This document shows, piece after piece, positions 1 through 10,361 of a stretch of DNA of 10,964 nucleotides. Below the pieces are notes generated by a model, which searched no databases, was not told the origin of the DNA, and saw only the letters and a program-made list of their open reading frames with translations. The stretch comes from a bacterium (GTDB lineage Bacteria; Pseudomonadota; Alphaproteobacteria; Caulobacterales; Hyphomonadaceae), in contig JAVBYB010000517.1 in NCBI GenBank assembly GCA_030824255.1, positions 1-10,964 on the forward strand. Direction: 5' to 3'. Every line of letters begins with the position of its first letter. Positions within the stretch are counted from its first letter, which is position 1. A program made the position numbers and the translations under genes.

Positions 1-79
1 GGAGGGCCTGGCGGGTCTCTGCGCTCGTTCCGCAGGCGGAAAGAACAAGCAGGCTTGCGAAGGCGAGCTTCCGTTTCAT
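1..79 (-). CDS. Putative lipoprotein, N-terminal fragment (continues beyond window)
   Basis: Reading the minus strand from the ATG at 79-77 gives 26 codons that begin MKRKLAFASLLVLSACGTSA and stay open to the window edge. This is a textbook type II (lipoprotein) signal: a K/R-rich start, a short hydrophobic stretch, and a lipobox L-S-A-C with the acylated Cys at residue 16. The residue after Cys is Gly, and there is no Asp at +2, so outer-membrane sorting is plausible (family knowledge from enterobacteria, inference here). A GGGGA stretch lies about 8 bases upstream of the ATG. It is divergent from the metallohydrolase gene, with a 59-base gap. The mature function lies outside the window and cannot be named. 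Confidence 0.6.
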   Translation of the reverse strand, partial: MKRKLAFASLLVLSACGTSAETRQAL

Positions 80-138
80 CAGGAGCGTCCCCGGATAGGT
101 TGTGTTGCGTCAGCGAGCGCAGGGCGGTACGCCTTAGC
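80..138. promoter_or_regulatory. Divergent intergenic region between lipoprotein and metallohydrolase genes
   Basis: This 59-base gap separates two start codons pointing away from each other, so it should contain at least parts of two promoters and both ribosome-binding sites. AGGGCGG at 121-127 is the best Shine-Dalgarno candidate for the plus-strand gene. I see no convincing -35/-10 pair on either strand, so promoter placement is by layout only. Confidence 0.3.
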
Positions 139-867
139 ATGGTCATCGCGGAATCGCATCACCGTGTGTTTTTGTTAGCAAAATCAGGCACTTCCGTGCC
201 TGTGCGCGTTCATATCGACAAGCGTGCCAAGCGCGTTTCCGTTCGTATTGACCCTACGGCAAGAGAAGCCATCGCCACAGCTCCTTCGCCCCGCTACGCC
301 CTCGATGCGATCGGTTTTGCTTCCGAGCGGGTGGAGTGGATCGCGGAACGACTTGATGCGCTACCACCACCTGTGTTGTTCCGTCCGGGCGCCTACATCC
401 CCTTGCGCGGGGTCATCCATCGGCTGAAGCATGTCGAGACGGGACGTACCGTCAAGATCGATCGTAGCCTGGGTACCACTCCCGTTATTTTGATCCCCGG
501 CCCGCGCGATGCTTTTGCAGATAAAACCCGCGGCTTTTTGCGCGCGGCGGCGCGGGTGGATTTTGCCGAACGGGTGGCGATCCATGCCGAGACGCTGAAG
601 GTTACGCCCCGCTCCATCTCGATCAAGGACATGCGCTCCCGCTGGGGTTCGTGCTCGTCCGAGGGGCGGCTGAACTTCACCTGGCGGCTGGTCTGCGCCC
701 CGCCCTTCGCGCTGGACTATGTGGCGGCGCACGAGGTCGCGCACATCAAGGAAATGAACCACTCGAACCGGTTCTGGAAACAGGTCGAGAAGTGCTTCCC
801 GGACTGGAAGGACGCGCGCACCTGGCTGCATGAACGCGGCGGCGCGCTGCACGCCATCGGCGATTAG
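139..867 (+). CDS. YgjP/DUF45-type zinc-dependent metallohydrolase
   Basis: The 242-residue protein has the YgjP-like metallopeptidase (DUF45, WLM/SprT-like) architecture: a beta-rich N-terminal half with 'IDKRAKRVSVRID', then the family block 'MRSRWGSCSS' at about residues 165-174, then the zinc site HEVAH (about 198-202) followed by 'NHSNRFW'. The two HExxH histidines and the His of NHS are the expected zinc ligands, and Glu199 is the likely catalytic base. E. coli YgjP has been reported as a UTP pyrophosphatase, but the family is mostly called a metalloprotease, so the substrate is open. I chose ATG 139 because AGGGCGG lies 11 bases upstream and because an upstream ATG at 55 would overlap the divergent lipoprotein gene and add a non-conserved Arg-rich tail. 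There is no signal peptide, so it is probably cytoplasmic. Third-position GC rises sharply from the 5' to the 3' end (see findings). Confidence 0.88.
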   Translation: MVIAESHHRVFLLAKSGTSVPVRVHIDKRAKRVSVRIDPTAREAIATAPSPRYALDAIGFASERVEWIAERLDALPPPVLFRPGAYIPLRGVIHRLKHVETGRTVKIDRSLGTTPVILIPGPRDAFADKTRGFLRAAARVDFAERVAIHAETLKVTPRSISIKDMRSRWGSCSSEGRLNFTWRLVCAPPFALDYVAAHEVAHIKEMNHSNRFWKQVEKCFPDWKDARTWLHERGGALHAIGD

Positions 868-951
868 ACGTCCTGCTGAAAATCAGACGAGGTGAACCTG
901 GCGCCGAACCGGCCGCCTGAATGCGCGCGCGTGATGCGGATACGCAAAGCG

Positions 952-986
952 ACAAAGAAAAAGGGCGGACCTTGCGGTCCGCCCTT
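952..986 (-). terminator. Intrinsic terminator of the TonB-dependent receptor gene
   Basis: A perfect 11-bp inverted repeat (AAGGGCGGACC at 961-971, loop 972-975, GGTCCGCCCTT at 976-986) lies 24 bases beyond the receptor stop codon. Read on the minus strand, the hairpin is followed at once by a T-rich tract (TTTCTTTG, 953-960), the classical rho-independent form. On the plus strand the stem is followed only by CCCTTATCG, so it is a weaker terminator for the convergent metallohydrolase gene that ends at 867. It probably still limits read-through between the two convergent genes. Confidence 0.88.
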
Positions 987-1010
987 CCCTTATCGTGGTC
1001 GTCGATACGC

Positions 1011-4000
1011 CTAGTAGCGCATCGTGATGCCGATCGTGTAGCGGCGGCCGAGCACGTCGTAGGTCGACGGGTCGGTGTTGGCTTGCACGGACGGGGTGTA
1101 GAACGGCGGCTGTTCGTCGGTGACGTTGTTCACCGTGCCGCGCAGCGAGATGTTGTCCGTCAGTTCGTAGGAACCGATCAGGTCGAAGTAATCCATCGCC
1201 GGAACGCCGGTGGTCAGGTTGTTGAAGTTCGCCATCTCGTCGATGTGCTGCCAGCGCGCGCCAACGCGGGCCGGTCCCCAACGGTAGTAGGCGTCAGCCG
1301 TCCATTTCCATTCCGGGAAGGTGGAAGCGACTGCGTTGCCGATCGTGCCGGTCTGCTCACGAAACGCGCCACCCGGAAGGTTCTGGTATTCCGAGTTTTC
1401 GAGCCACGAGCCAACCCAGCCGATGTCGAGCGTGCCCGGACCGATGTCGTATGCCCAGTCAACCTGGAAATCGATGCCCGAGATACGGAGCGTTGCAAGG
1501 TTCGCGTTCGTCGAGATCGGGTTGATGATGTTGCCCGACAGCGAGTCGCGACCGAACAGCGAGCAGTAGAAATTGTTCGGGTCGTAGGTCGGGTTCGACG
1601 TGCCGTTCGAGTTGAAACACAGCTGGATCATGTCGCTGGCTGAAACCGTGCCGACTGCGTCTTCGACTTCGATGTTGTAGTAGTCCACCGAGGCCGAGAG
1701 GTTGGCGAGCAGCGGATCTTCGAACTGCGACTGCCACACGGCGCCGAAGGAGTAGGTCTTCGCCGTTTCTTCCGTGAGGTTCGGGTTACCGCCCGACAGA
1801 CCCGGCACCTGACCGTTGGTGTAGGTGTAGCTGTCGATGACCGCAGCGTTCACACCCTGCGCGAGGCAGAGCGCTTCGACTTGCGCGTTGGTTGCGGCGG
1901 CCTGGTTGCCGACGCCGCCGGTAACAGCGGTCGAACGATAGGCCGAACGCGTGTCGCACGGATCGCCCGAAAGCTGCGGAGCGAGCGGCGGGGTCGCCGT
2001 AGCGGCCGTTTGCGGCGCGCCGATGGCGGGGAAGCCAAGCGTCTGGGCCGCGAACAGTTCCGAGATGGACGGAGCGCGGGTTGCTTGCGAGTAGCCGCCG
2101 CGGAAGCGGACGCCATCCACAACGAGCCAGTCGCCATCAACCTTGTAAGTCGAGAGACGGCCGACCGTGGAATAGTCGGACGAACGCGCCGCAACCGTGA
2201 GGTTCAGCTCCTGAACGAACGGCAGGTCTTTCAGAACCGGGATCAGGACTTCGCCGAACACTTCGGTGACGTCGCCTGCGCCGGTCAGCGGGGCCGCCGG
2301 GTTGAAGCCAGCGATGTCGTTGCCGGTGAGCAGCGTCGTCGCCGTACCCGTGCAGGCCGTGGCCGGCAGGTTCGCGCCCGTGCCCGGATACGCCGTATTG
2401 GCGGCGCAGGGCTGGGTCGTGATCGGGCCCGTGAGCGAGCCGTCCGGGATCAGGTTGAACGTGTCTTCACGGTAGCTTGCGCCAGCCGCGAAGCGCACTT
2501 CACCAGCCGGGAGGGCGAACGCGCCGCCCTGCATGCTGATCTCGACGTTGCGCTGTTCGTTGATCGAGAGGTTCTTCGCGGAACGGCCGACGAAGGCTTT
2601 GCAGGAGTCGGACAGGGTCGTTTCACCGAACCAGTCGAAGCCGCCAGCGCAGAGCGAAGCGCCGCCGTCCGTGGCGTTCAGCAGGCGCTGAACGGCCGAG
2701 CGCGACACGTTGCCGGTCTGGGTCGTGGTGCGGTCAACACGGCCGAGCGAGGCGTAAGCGTCATAGGTCCAGTCCATGATGCCCAGGTCGCCCTGGATGC
2801 CGGTGGTGATCTGGAACACGTCATAGAGTTCCGCACCACGGCGCGCGCCAAGAGCGTTGAAGCGCTTGTCGAAGCGGAAGGTCTGCAGCGGATCCGGACG
2901 CGAAGCCAGAACGCCTGCAAGTTCCGGCGTGATGAAGGGGTTCGACACCGGGATGCGCCAGCCCGTCGGACCGGCGGCCGGGGAGGCCGCGAGTTCCTGG
3001 TAGGACTCATACTGGGTGAACAGGAAGTCGGTGTAGACTTCGGCGTGGTCGTTGATCGCGTAGTCAACGTGCGCGAACACGTTGTAGCGCGTCTGCGGCA
3101 GCGTCAGCAGGTTGAGCGCGCCGGTGTTGTAGGCGAAGTCGGGGTTGAAGGTCGCGCCCGGCTGGCCGAAGCCTTCATAGTCGATGCCGCCCGGGCTCAC
3201 AAAGCCGTTGCGGCCATTGTAGGCGAACAGCGAACCGTCGTTGTTGAAGCCGAAGGTCTGCGAGTTGGTCGAGCCCGGCACGGCAGCCGTGATGGCGCCG
3301 GCGGACGGCAGGTTGGTGCCGTCGAAGATCGTGCTTCCGAGCGGGGAGGCGCCCGAAGCGCCCGAGATCGACGAGAATTCGCGGTCGCCGTTGTAGATGT
3401 CGTCGCGGCGGTTGTAGGAGACCATCAGCATCGCGCTGCCGGCGCCGTCAGCGAATTTGCCGCCAGTCGCGATCGACACGGATTCCGTGTTGCCGTCGCC
3501 GCGATCCGTCTGACCCATCGTGGCGGAGACTTCGAAGCCTTCGAAATCGTCACGCAGGATGAAGTTGACGACGCCCGCGATGGCGTCCGAACCGTAGGTC
3601 GCCGAGGCGCCGCCGGTGATCACTTCGATGCTCTGGACGAGCTGCGAGGGCAGCACGTTGACGTCGACGGTGCCGTTCGGGTTCGACGGAACGACGCGGC
3701 GGCCGTTCATCAGCACCAGCGTGCGGTTGGAGCCGAGGCCGCGCAGCTGCACGTTGGCCTGACCGCCGTTCGACGGGTTGTTCGAGGACATGTTCACGCC
3801 GGGAACGAACTGCGGCATCTCGTTGAGCAGCGTGTCGAGCGTGGTGACGCCCGTCGCGGCGAGATCTTCCTGGCCGACCGTCACGATCGGCGAGTTCGCC
3901 ACGTAGTCCTGGCGAGCGATGCGCGAGCCGGTGATGATGACAACGTCACGCTCTTCTTCTGCGGCCGGTTGCGGGCCGACGGTGTCCTGCGCGAAGGCAG

Positions 4001-4079
4001 AGGACATCACGCCCGGCACGACCGTCAGCGCGGCGAGCAGCGTGGAGCGCAGCAAGTGCGCCTTCACAGTAGTTTTCAC
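1011..4079 (-). CDS. TonB-dependent outer-membrane receptor
   Basis: The 1022-residue outer-membrane receptor would import a bound substrate into the periplasm using TonB/ExbBD energy. It has a Sec signal peptide (about 1-30, cut near AFA-QD), a TonB-box-like 'DVVIITGSRI' (45-54), a plug domain (about 60-180: 'LLNEMPQFVPG', 'LRGLGSNRTLVLMNGRR', 'VEVITGG'-like 'IEVITGGASATYGSDAIAG'), and a long beta-barrel with typical 'TRAPSISELF', 'NLTEETAKTYSFG' and 'NNVTDEQPP' segments. It ends in a C-terminal aromatic (MRY), as expected for BAM-inserted barrels. The start is GTG (4079-4077), supported by GAGGGG (plus 4089-4094) nine bases upstream. All eight cysteines fall in four close pairs in loop-like segments. 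The style matches the large receptor families of Caulobacter and sphingomonads. The substrate (siderophore, oligosaccharide, cobalamin or other) cannot be told, and no transport partner lies nearby. A terminator follows the gene. Confidence 0.95.
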   Translation of the reverse strand: MKTTVKAHLLRSTLLAALTVVPGVMSSAFAQDTVGPQPAAEEERDVVIITGSRIARQDYVANSPIVTVGQEDLAATGVTTLDTLLNEMPQFVPGVNMSSNNPSNGGQANVQLRGLGSNRTLVLMNGRRVVPSNPNGTVDVNVLPSQLVQSIEVITGGASATYGSDAIAGVVNFILRDDFEGFEVSATMGQTDRGDGNTESVSIATGGKFADGAGSAMLMVSYNRRDDIYNGDREFSSISGASGASPLGSTIFDGTNLPSAGAITAAVPGSTNSQTFGFNNDGSLFAYNGRNGFVSPGGIDYEGFGQPGATFNPDFAYNTGALNLLTLPQTRYNVFAHVDYAINDHAEVYTDFLFTQYESYQELAASPAAGPTGWRIPVSNPFITPELAGVLASRPDPLQTFRFDKRFNALGARRGAELYDVFQITTGIQGDLGIMDWTYDAYASLGRVDRTTTQTGNVSRSAVQRLLNATDGGASLCAGGFDWFGETTLSDSCKAFVGRSAKNLSINEQRNVEISMQGGAFALPAGEVRFAAGASYREDTFNLIPDGSLTGPITTQPCAANTAYPGTGANLPATACTGTATTLLTGNDIAGFNPAAPLTGAGDVTEVFGEVLIPVLKDLPFVQELNLTVAARSSDYSTVGRLSTYKVDGDWLVVDGVRFRGGYSQATRAPSISELFAAQTLGFPAIGAPQTAATATPPLAPQLSGDPCDTRSAYRSTAVTGGVGNQAAATNAQVEALCLAQGVNAAVIDSYTYTNGQVPGLSGGNPNLTEETAKTYSFGAVWQSQFEDPLLANLSASVDYYNIEVEDAVGTVSASDMIQLCFNSNGTSNPTYDPNNFYCSLFGRDSLSGNIINPISTNANLATLRISGIDFQVDWAYDIGPGTLDIGWVGSWLENSEYQNLPGGAFREQTGTIGNAVASTFPEWKWTADAYYRWGPARVGARWQHIDEMANFNNLTTGVPAMDYFDLIGSYELTDNISLRGTVNNVTDEQPPFYTPSVQANTDPSTYDVLGRRYTIGITMRY

Positions 4080-4531
4080 GATATAGAACCCCTCTGATAC
4101 CTGACCACAGCAGCGCCTTGGCGCTATTGGCCCGCCTTAGCGCGAGGGGGCTGAAAGCCATCTCCCCACGGTCCCTCGGCGGATCGGCCACATTCCCGTC
4201 ATAAACTCCGGTGCGTCAATCGGGCGGGTCCGGGTCCGAAAGATTTTTCGCAAACCTCCCTGACTGTGCAGCATTTCTGCATCAGCTTTCGCAACGGCAG
4301 GCAAAATATTTCAGTGCGCCTGTCACAAACCCGGTATGGCCGGGTGGCGAAGCGGCAGTCAGGCAATGTTCTTGCACGAAGTCGTCACATGCCTTTAGGG
4401 AATGCCGCTGCGCCGAACCTGACACTGCCTAGCGTTCGCGCAAAACAGGTTTCACGCTGCTCACAAAGTGAGCGTTTATCGCCAACCCCAAAGACACACC
4501 GGAGCGCAACCACACCGCGCGGCGAGAAGGC
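4080..4531. other. 452-base gene-free region between gyrB 3' end and receptor start
   Basis: No convincing gene is present: the plus-strand open frames here run into sequence antisense to gyrB and have no family likeness. Near the receptor the region holds its Shine-Dalgarno (CCCCTC on plus, 4089-4094) and a leader hairpin (AGCGC 4112-4116 / GCGCT 4121-4125). It also holds a long imperfect inverted repeat (4354-4363 with 4418-4429), a 6-bp hairpin with a 3-base loop (4459-4473), and four CCTGAC/GTCAGG hexamers (4100, 4259, 4358, 4418). On the minus strand a TTGACG lies at about 4214-4219 without a good -10 partner. The receptor promoter should lie here. No T-tract terminator follows gyrB. The composition is less GC-rich than the flanking genes. 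Confidence 0.6.
4354..4429. repeat. Imperfect inverted repeat (possible structured RNA element)
   Basis: GGCAGTCAGG (4354-4363) can pair with CCTGACACTGCC (4418-4429), ten base pairs with a two-base bulge. Inside it, AGGCAATG (4361-4368) can alternatively pair with CATGCCT (4388-4394) with one bulged base. No T-tract follows on either strand, so it is not a standard terminator. It could be part of a receptor leader on the minus strand, a processed gyrB 3' untranslated region, or chance pairing. It matches no riboswitch I recognise. Confidence 0.3.
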
Positions 4532-8184
<3,653 letters not shown>

Positions 8185-8247
8185 CGCGAAGACATCCCCT
8201 GTCACAAACTCTCGCGACTGTCATTCAAGAGCATTGCGCGCGGCGGA

Positions 8248-8988
8248 TCAGTCGAGAACCGAGTAGTCCGGCCCCTTGACGGACCTATCGTGCAGCATTT
8301 CCAGCACGTCACGGCTGATGAAGATATTCGTTCTGGCATGCCTGTCGCGCACGATGGGGGCCCGAAACTGCGCATCCCGAATGCACGTCGGCAAAACACG
8401 AGGCGCGGGGTCGGGCATGTAAAAGAAATTTTCCGGCCGCTGCGGCGTGCCCGGCGGCGCAGGATAAATGCTCCAATCGCATTCGGAGTTCGCATAGTCG
8501 ATCACATCGTCGATCGGAAAGTCGATCAGGAAGGCAACGAGGCGTTGTTCCTCGCCCTGCCGCCGTTCATAGGCTGGCTTTGAATGTGAAGGCAGAAAGG
8601 CAGGAAAGTCTCGCAAGCAAGCGTGGACACTTGGCTTGGCGGCCCAGCAGTGGAAATGGCTGACCGCGTAAAAGGCGGGTTCGCGGCTAATCGGGAAACT
8701 TGGCTCTGTTGTCGGATCTCCCGGTGGAAATGCGGCATAGACGATATCCTCGCTCAATGCCTCGAAACCCTCGCCGCCACTGACGGAGGTGTAAAACTTT
8801 GAAGTTAAATCCGCTGGCGTGAACGGCCGGTACGCGTTGAGCAGACCATAGGGAAGTGTTGGATCCAGCGGAACGAAACCCGATGCTTTCGACGTCTGGA
8901 TTTCACTTGTAGGGCGATAGCGGAACTTGCCCGGACTGGCCTCGCGCATTGCAGACCTGACGCAGTCTGGAAGCTCGGAAAACATCAT
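8248..8988 (-). CDS. Uncharacterised 246-residue protein between dnaN and recF
   Basis: I do not recognise this gene with confidence. It is a 246-residue soluble-looking protein with no signal peptide, membrane segment, nucleotide-binding loop or metal motif. It is rich in Pro and aromatics (for example YPAPPGTPQRPENFFYMP) and has five scattered Cys. The last 25 residues, NIFISRDVLEMLHDRSVKG then PDYSVLD, loosely recall the C-terminal ending 'FVSxxLxxxLxxxxxxGxxFxPL' of DUF1629/Imm11-type putative immunity proteins; this is a weak inference. The ATG at 8988 has GGGG seven bases upstream; the next codon is also ATG. It sits 55 bases after dnaN and 63 before recF, on the same strand, where most bacteria have dnaN directly followed by recF. 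Four of five 60-base lines counted by hand are 53-58% GC, lower than the core genes (one dnaN line is 72%). This fits a lineage-specific or acquired gene. The long open frame with plausible codon use supports real coding. Confidence 0.72.
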   Translation of the reverse strand: MMFSELPDCVRSAMREASPGKFRYRPTSEIQTSKASGFVPLDPTLPYGLLNAYRPFTPADLTSKFYTSVSGGEGFEALSEDIVYAAFPPGDPTTEPSFPISREPAFYAVSHFHCWAAKPSVHACLRDFPAFLPSHSKPAYERRQGEEQRLVAFLIDFPIDDVIDYANSECDWSIYPAPPGTPQRPENFFYMPDPAPRVLPTCIRDAQFRAPIVRDRHARTNIFISRDVLEMLHDRSVKGPDYSVLD

Positions 8989-9043
8989 GGGGCACCCCGA
9001 AAATCAGCGTGGATCCTGGGGGCACAACATCAGCGCTGCCGGC

Positions 9044-10156
9044 TTAGACGCGCAGCGGCATCAGAACGTATTGCGCGCCTTCGTCTTTCGCATCCAGCAC
9101 GCGCGCGGGCGAGGCGGCGTCGTTGAACTCGATGCGCGTCTCGTCGCTTTCGATCTGGCCGGCGACATCGAGCAGGTATTTCGCGTTGAAACCGATCTCC
9201 ATGGGCTCGCTGCTGTAATCAGCCTCAACGTCCTCGACGCCATGGCCGGACTCAGAATGCGAGACCGCAAGCGTGACCCTGCCTGCCGTGAGGCTGAGCT
9301 TCACCGAACGCGAGCGTTCGGCTGATACCGTCGCGACGCGATCGACCGCGGCCTTGAACAGCTTGGTGTCGACGCTGAGGATGCGGCCATTCTCTTTCGG
9401 AATGACGCGCTGATAATCCGGGAAGGAGCCGTCGATCAGTTTCGATGTCAGAACGGCTTCGCCGATGCGGAAGACGATCTTGGCGTCCGAGGCTTCGACT
9501 GTGACGATCTCCGGCGCGTCGTCGAGCAGGCGGCGCGCTTCGGCGACGGCCTTGCGCGGAACGATGACGCCCTTGAGCGCGGCGGAACCTTTCGGCGCGT
9601 CGGTCTCGGCCAATGCGAGGCGGTGGCCGTCGGTCGCCACGGTGCGCAGGACGGGACCCTTCGGACCCTTGGCATGGTGCAGGTAGATGCCGTTCAGATA
9701 GTAGCGAGTTTCTTCCGTGGAGATGGCAAAGCGCGTCTTGTCGATCAGGCGGCGCAGCTCGGCCGCCTCGATCTCGAATTTCACGGGGGCCTCTTCCTTC
9801 GCCATGGTCTGGAAGTCGGACGCCGGCAGGGTGGGCAGTGCGAATTTGGAGCGGCCGGCGGAGATGGCAAGGCGGCCCTCGGTGAGGTCGAGCGCAACTT
9901 CGGAGCCTTCCGGTAGTTTCCGCACAACGTCGAACAGCGTCTGGGCCGGGGCGGTGATCGAACCGGCCTTCTTCACATTGGCCTCGGCAGCGTCAGTCGC
10001 CTCGATGTCGAGATCGGTCGCCGTCAGGCTGAGGCGGTCGCCTTCGGCCTGCAGCAGGATATTGGACAGGATCGGAATCGTGTTGCGCCGCTCAACCACG
10101 GCCTGAACGTGGGACAGCGCCCGCATCAGCGCATTGCGGTCGATGGTCAGTTTCAT
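9044..10156 (-). CDS. dnaN: DNA polymerase III subunit beta (sliding clamp)
   Basis: The beta clamp forms a ring dimer around DNA, gives polymerase III its processivity and serves as the docking hub for repair and initiation-control proteins. The 370-residue protein (E. coli 366) has three tandem clamp domains. Markers are MKLTIDRNAL at the start, PILSNILL (28-35), TRYYLNGI (150-157), ATDGHRLA (174-181), DGSFPDYQRVIP (242-253), FNAKYLLD (323-330) and the C-terminal MPLR (366-369) that lines the partner-binding pocket. I chose ATG 10156 because it matches the conserved N-terminus; an upstream in-frame ATG at 10279 would add 41 residues spanning hairpins and is rejected. TCCT on plus (10168-10171) gives AGGA 11 bases upstream. 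It lies downstream of dnaA and upstream of an orphan ORF and recF. Confidence 0.98.
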   Translation of the reverse strand: MKLTIDRNALMRALSHVQAVVERRNTIPILSNILLQAEGDRLSLTATDLDIEATDAAEANVKKAGSITAPAQTLFDVVRKLPEGSEVALDLTEGRLAISAGRSKFALPTLPASDFQTMAKEEAPVKFEIEAAELRRLIDKTRFAISTEETRYYLNGIYLHHAKGPKGPVLRTVATDGHRLALAETDAPKGSAALKGVIVPRKAVAEARRLLDDAPEIVTVEASDAKIVFRIGEAVLTSKLIDGSFPDYQRVIPKENGRILSVDTKLFKAAVDRVATVSAERSRSVKLSLTAGRVTLAVSHSESGHGVEDVEADYSSEPMEIGFNAKYLLDVAGQIESDETRIEFNDAASPARVLDAKDEGAQYVLMPLRV

Positions 10157-10361
10157 GGTCGCCCAATTCCTGTCAGGTGGCGGCCCTCCAAAGTAAGCGT
10201 TGGAGCGCCTGGCGGTACGCCGAAAAAGAGTTCGGCCCGCCTTGGGGGCGGGCCGGAAGATTAGCCATTTGGCGGCCATCTGGAAGGCCCGTTGAGGGCC
10301 TTTCGTGACCTATTCACACGCCCTCCCCTGTTTTTCAGGGACATTGGGCGGCAAAGCCCCG
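10157..10361. promoter_or_regulatory. dnaA-dnaN spacer with four hairpins and a DnaA-box-like site
   Basis: This 205-base spacer holds four inverted repeats: CTCCAA/TTGGAG (10186-10205), the terminator at 10223-10257, AAGGCCC/GGGCCTT (10284-10302) and CCCTG/CAGGG (10326-10340). It also has CTATTCACA at 10310-10318, one mismatch from the DnaA-box consensus TTATNCACA, and a tandem GCCATTTGG/GCCATCTGG pair with an 11-base period (10264-10283). Because a terminator precedes it, dnaN probably has a promoter in the last 65 bases or reads through from dnaA. I see no clear -35/-10 pair and no second DnaA box, so I do not call this oriC. Confidence 0.5.
10223..10257 (-). terminator. Probable intrinsic terminator downstream of dnaA
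   Basis: TTCGGCCCGCC (10231-10241) pairs with GGCGGGCCGGAA (10247-10257 core), a stem of about ten base pairs with one G-U and a five-base loop. On the minus strand the stem is followed directly by CTCTTTTT (plus 10223-10230), the expected U-tract. It lies about 105 bases after the dnaA stop and 66 bases before the dnaN start, so it would reduce or attenuate dnaA read-through into dnaN. Confidence 0.7.

Noticed and set aside
1881..4097. 738-codon open frame on the plus strand
   Set aside because: It is exactly antisense to the TonB-dependent receptor, has low-complexity Arg/Val/Ala-rich content and no family likeness; it is a by-product of GC-biased codon use.
4250..4265. Possible cobalamin-riboswitch B12 box on the minus strand upstream of the receptor
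   Set aside because: Only the first seven bases (AGTCAGG) match the box; the rest disagrees and no other riboswitch elements are seen.
4335..4430. tRNA-like start (GCCGGGTGGCGAAGCGGCAG)
   Set aside because: It resembles a tRNA acceptor/D-arm, but there is no TTCRA T-loop, anticodon stem or matching 3' acceptor arm at the right spacing.
4459..4473. GCTCAC-AAA-GTGAGC hairpin as a gyrB terminator
   Set aside because: The stem is only six pairs and no T-tract follows on the minus strand.
8185..8205. GTG start for recF at 8205
   Set aside because: It would place the AGGGG Shine-Dalgarno inside the gene and has only a weak GAGAG upstream; kept as an alternative, not the main call.
10157..10279. 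Longer dnaN reading frame starting at 10279
   Set aside because: The added 41 residues are not clamp-like and cover the dnaA terminator; the conserved MKLTID start is at 10156.
10157..10361. Chromosomal origin in the dnaA-dnaN spacer
   Set aside because: Only one imperfect DnaA box and no AT-rich unwinding stretch are present; evidence is insufficient to call oriC.
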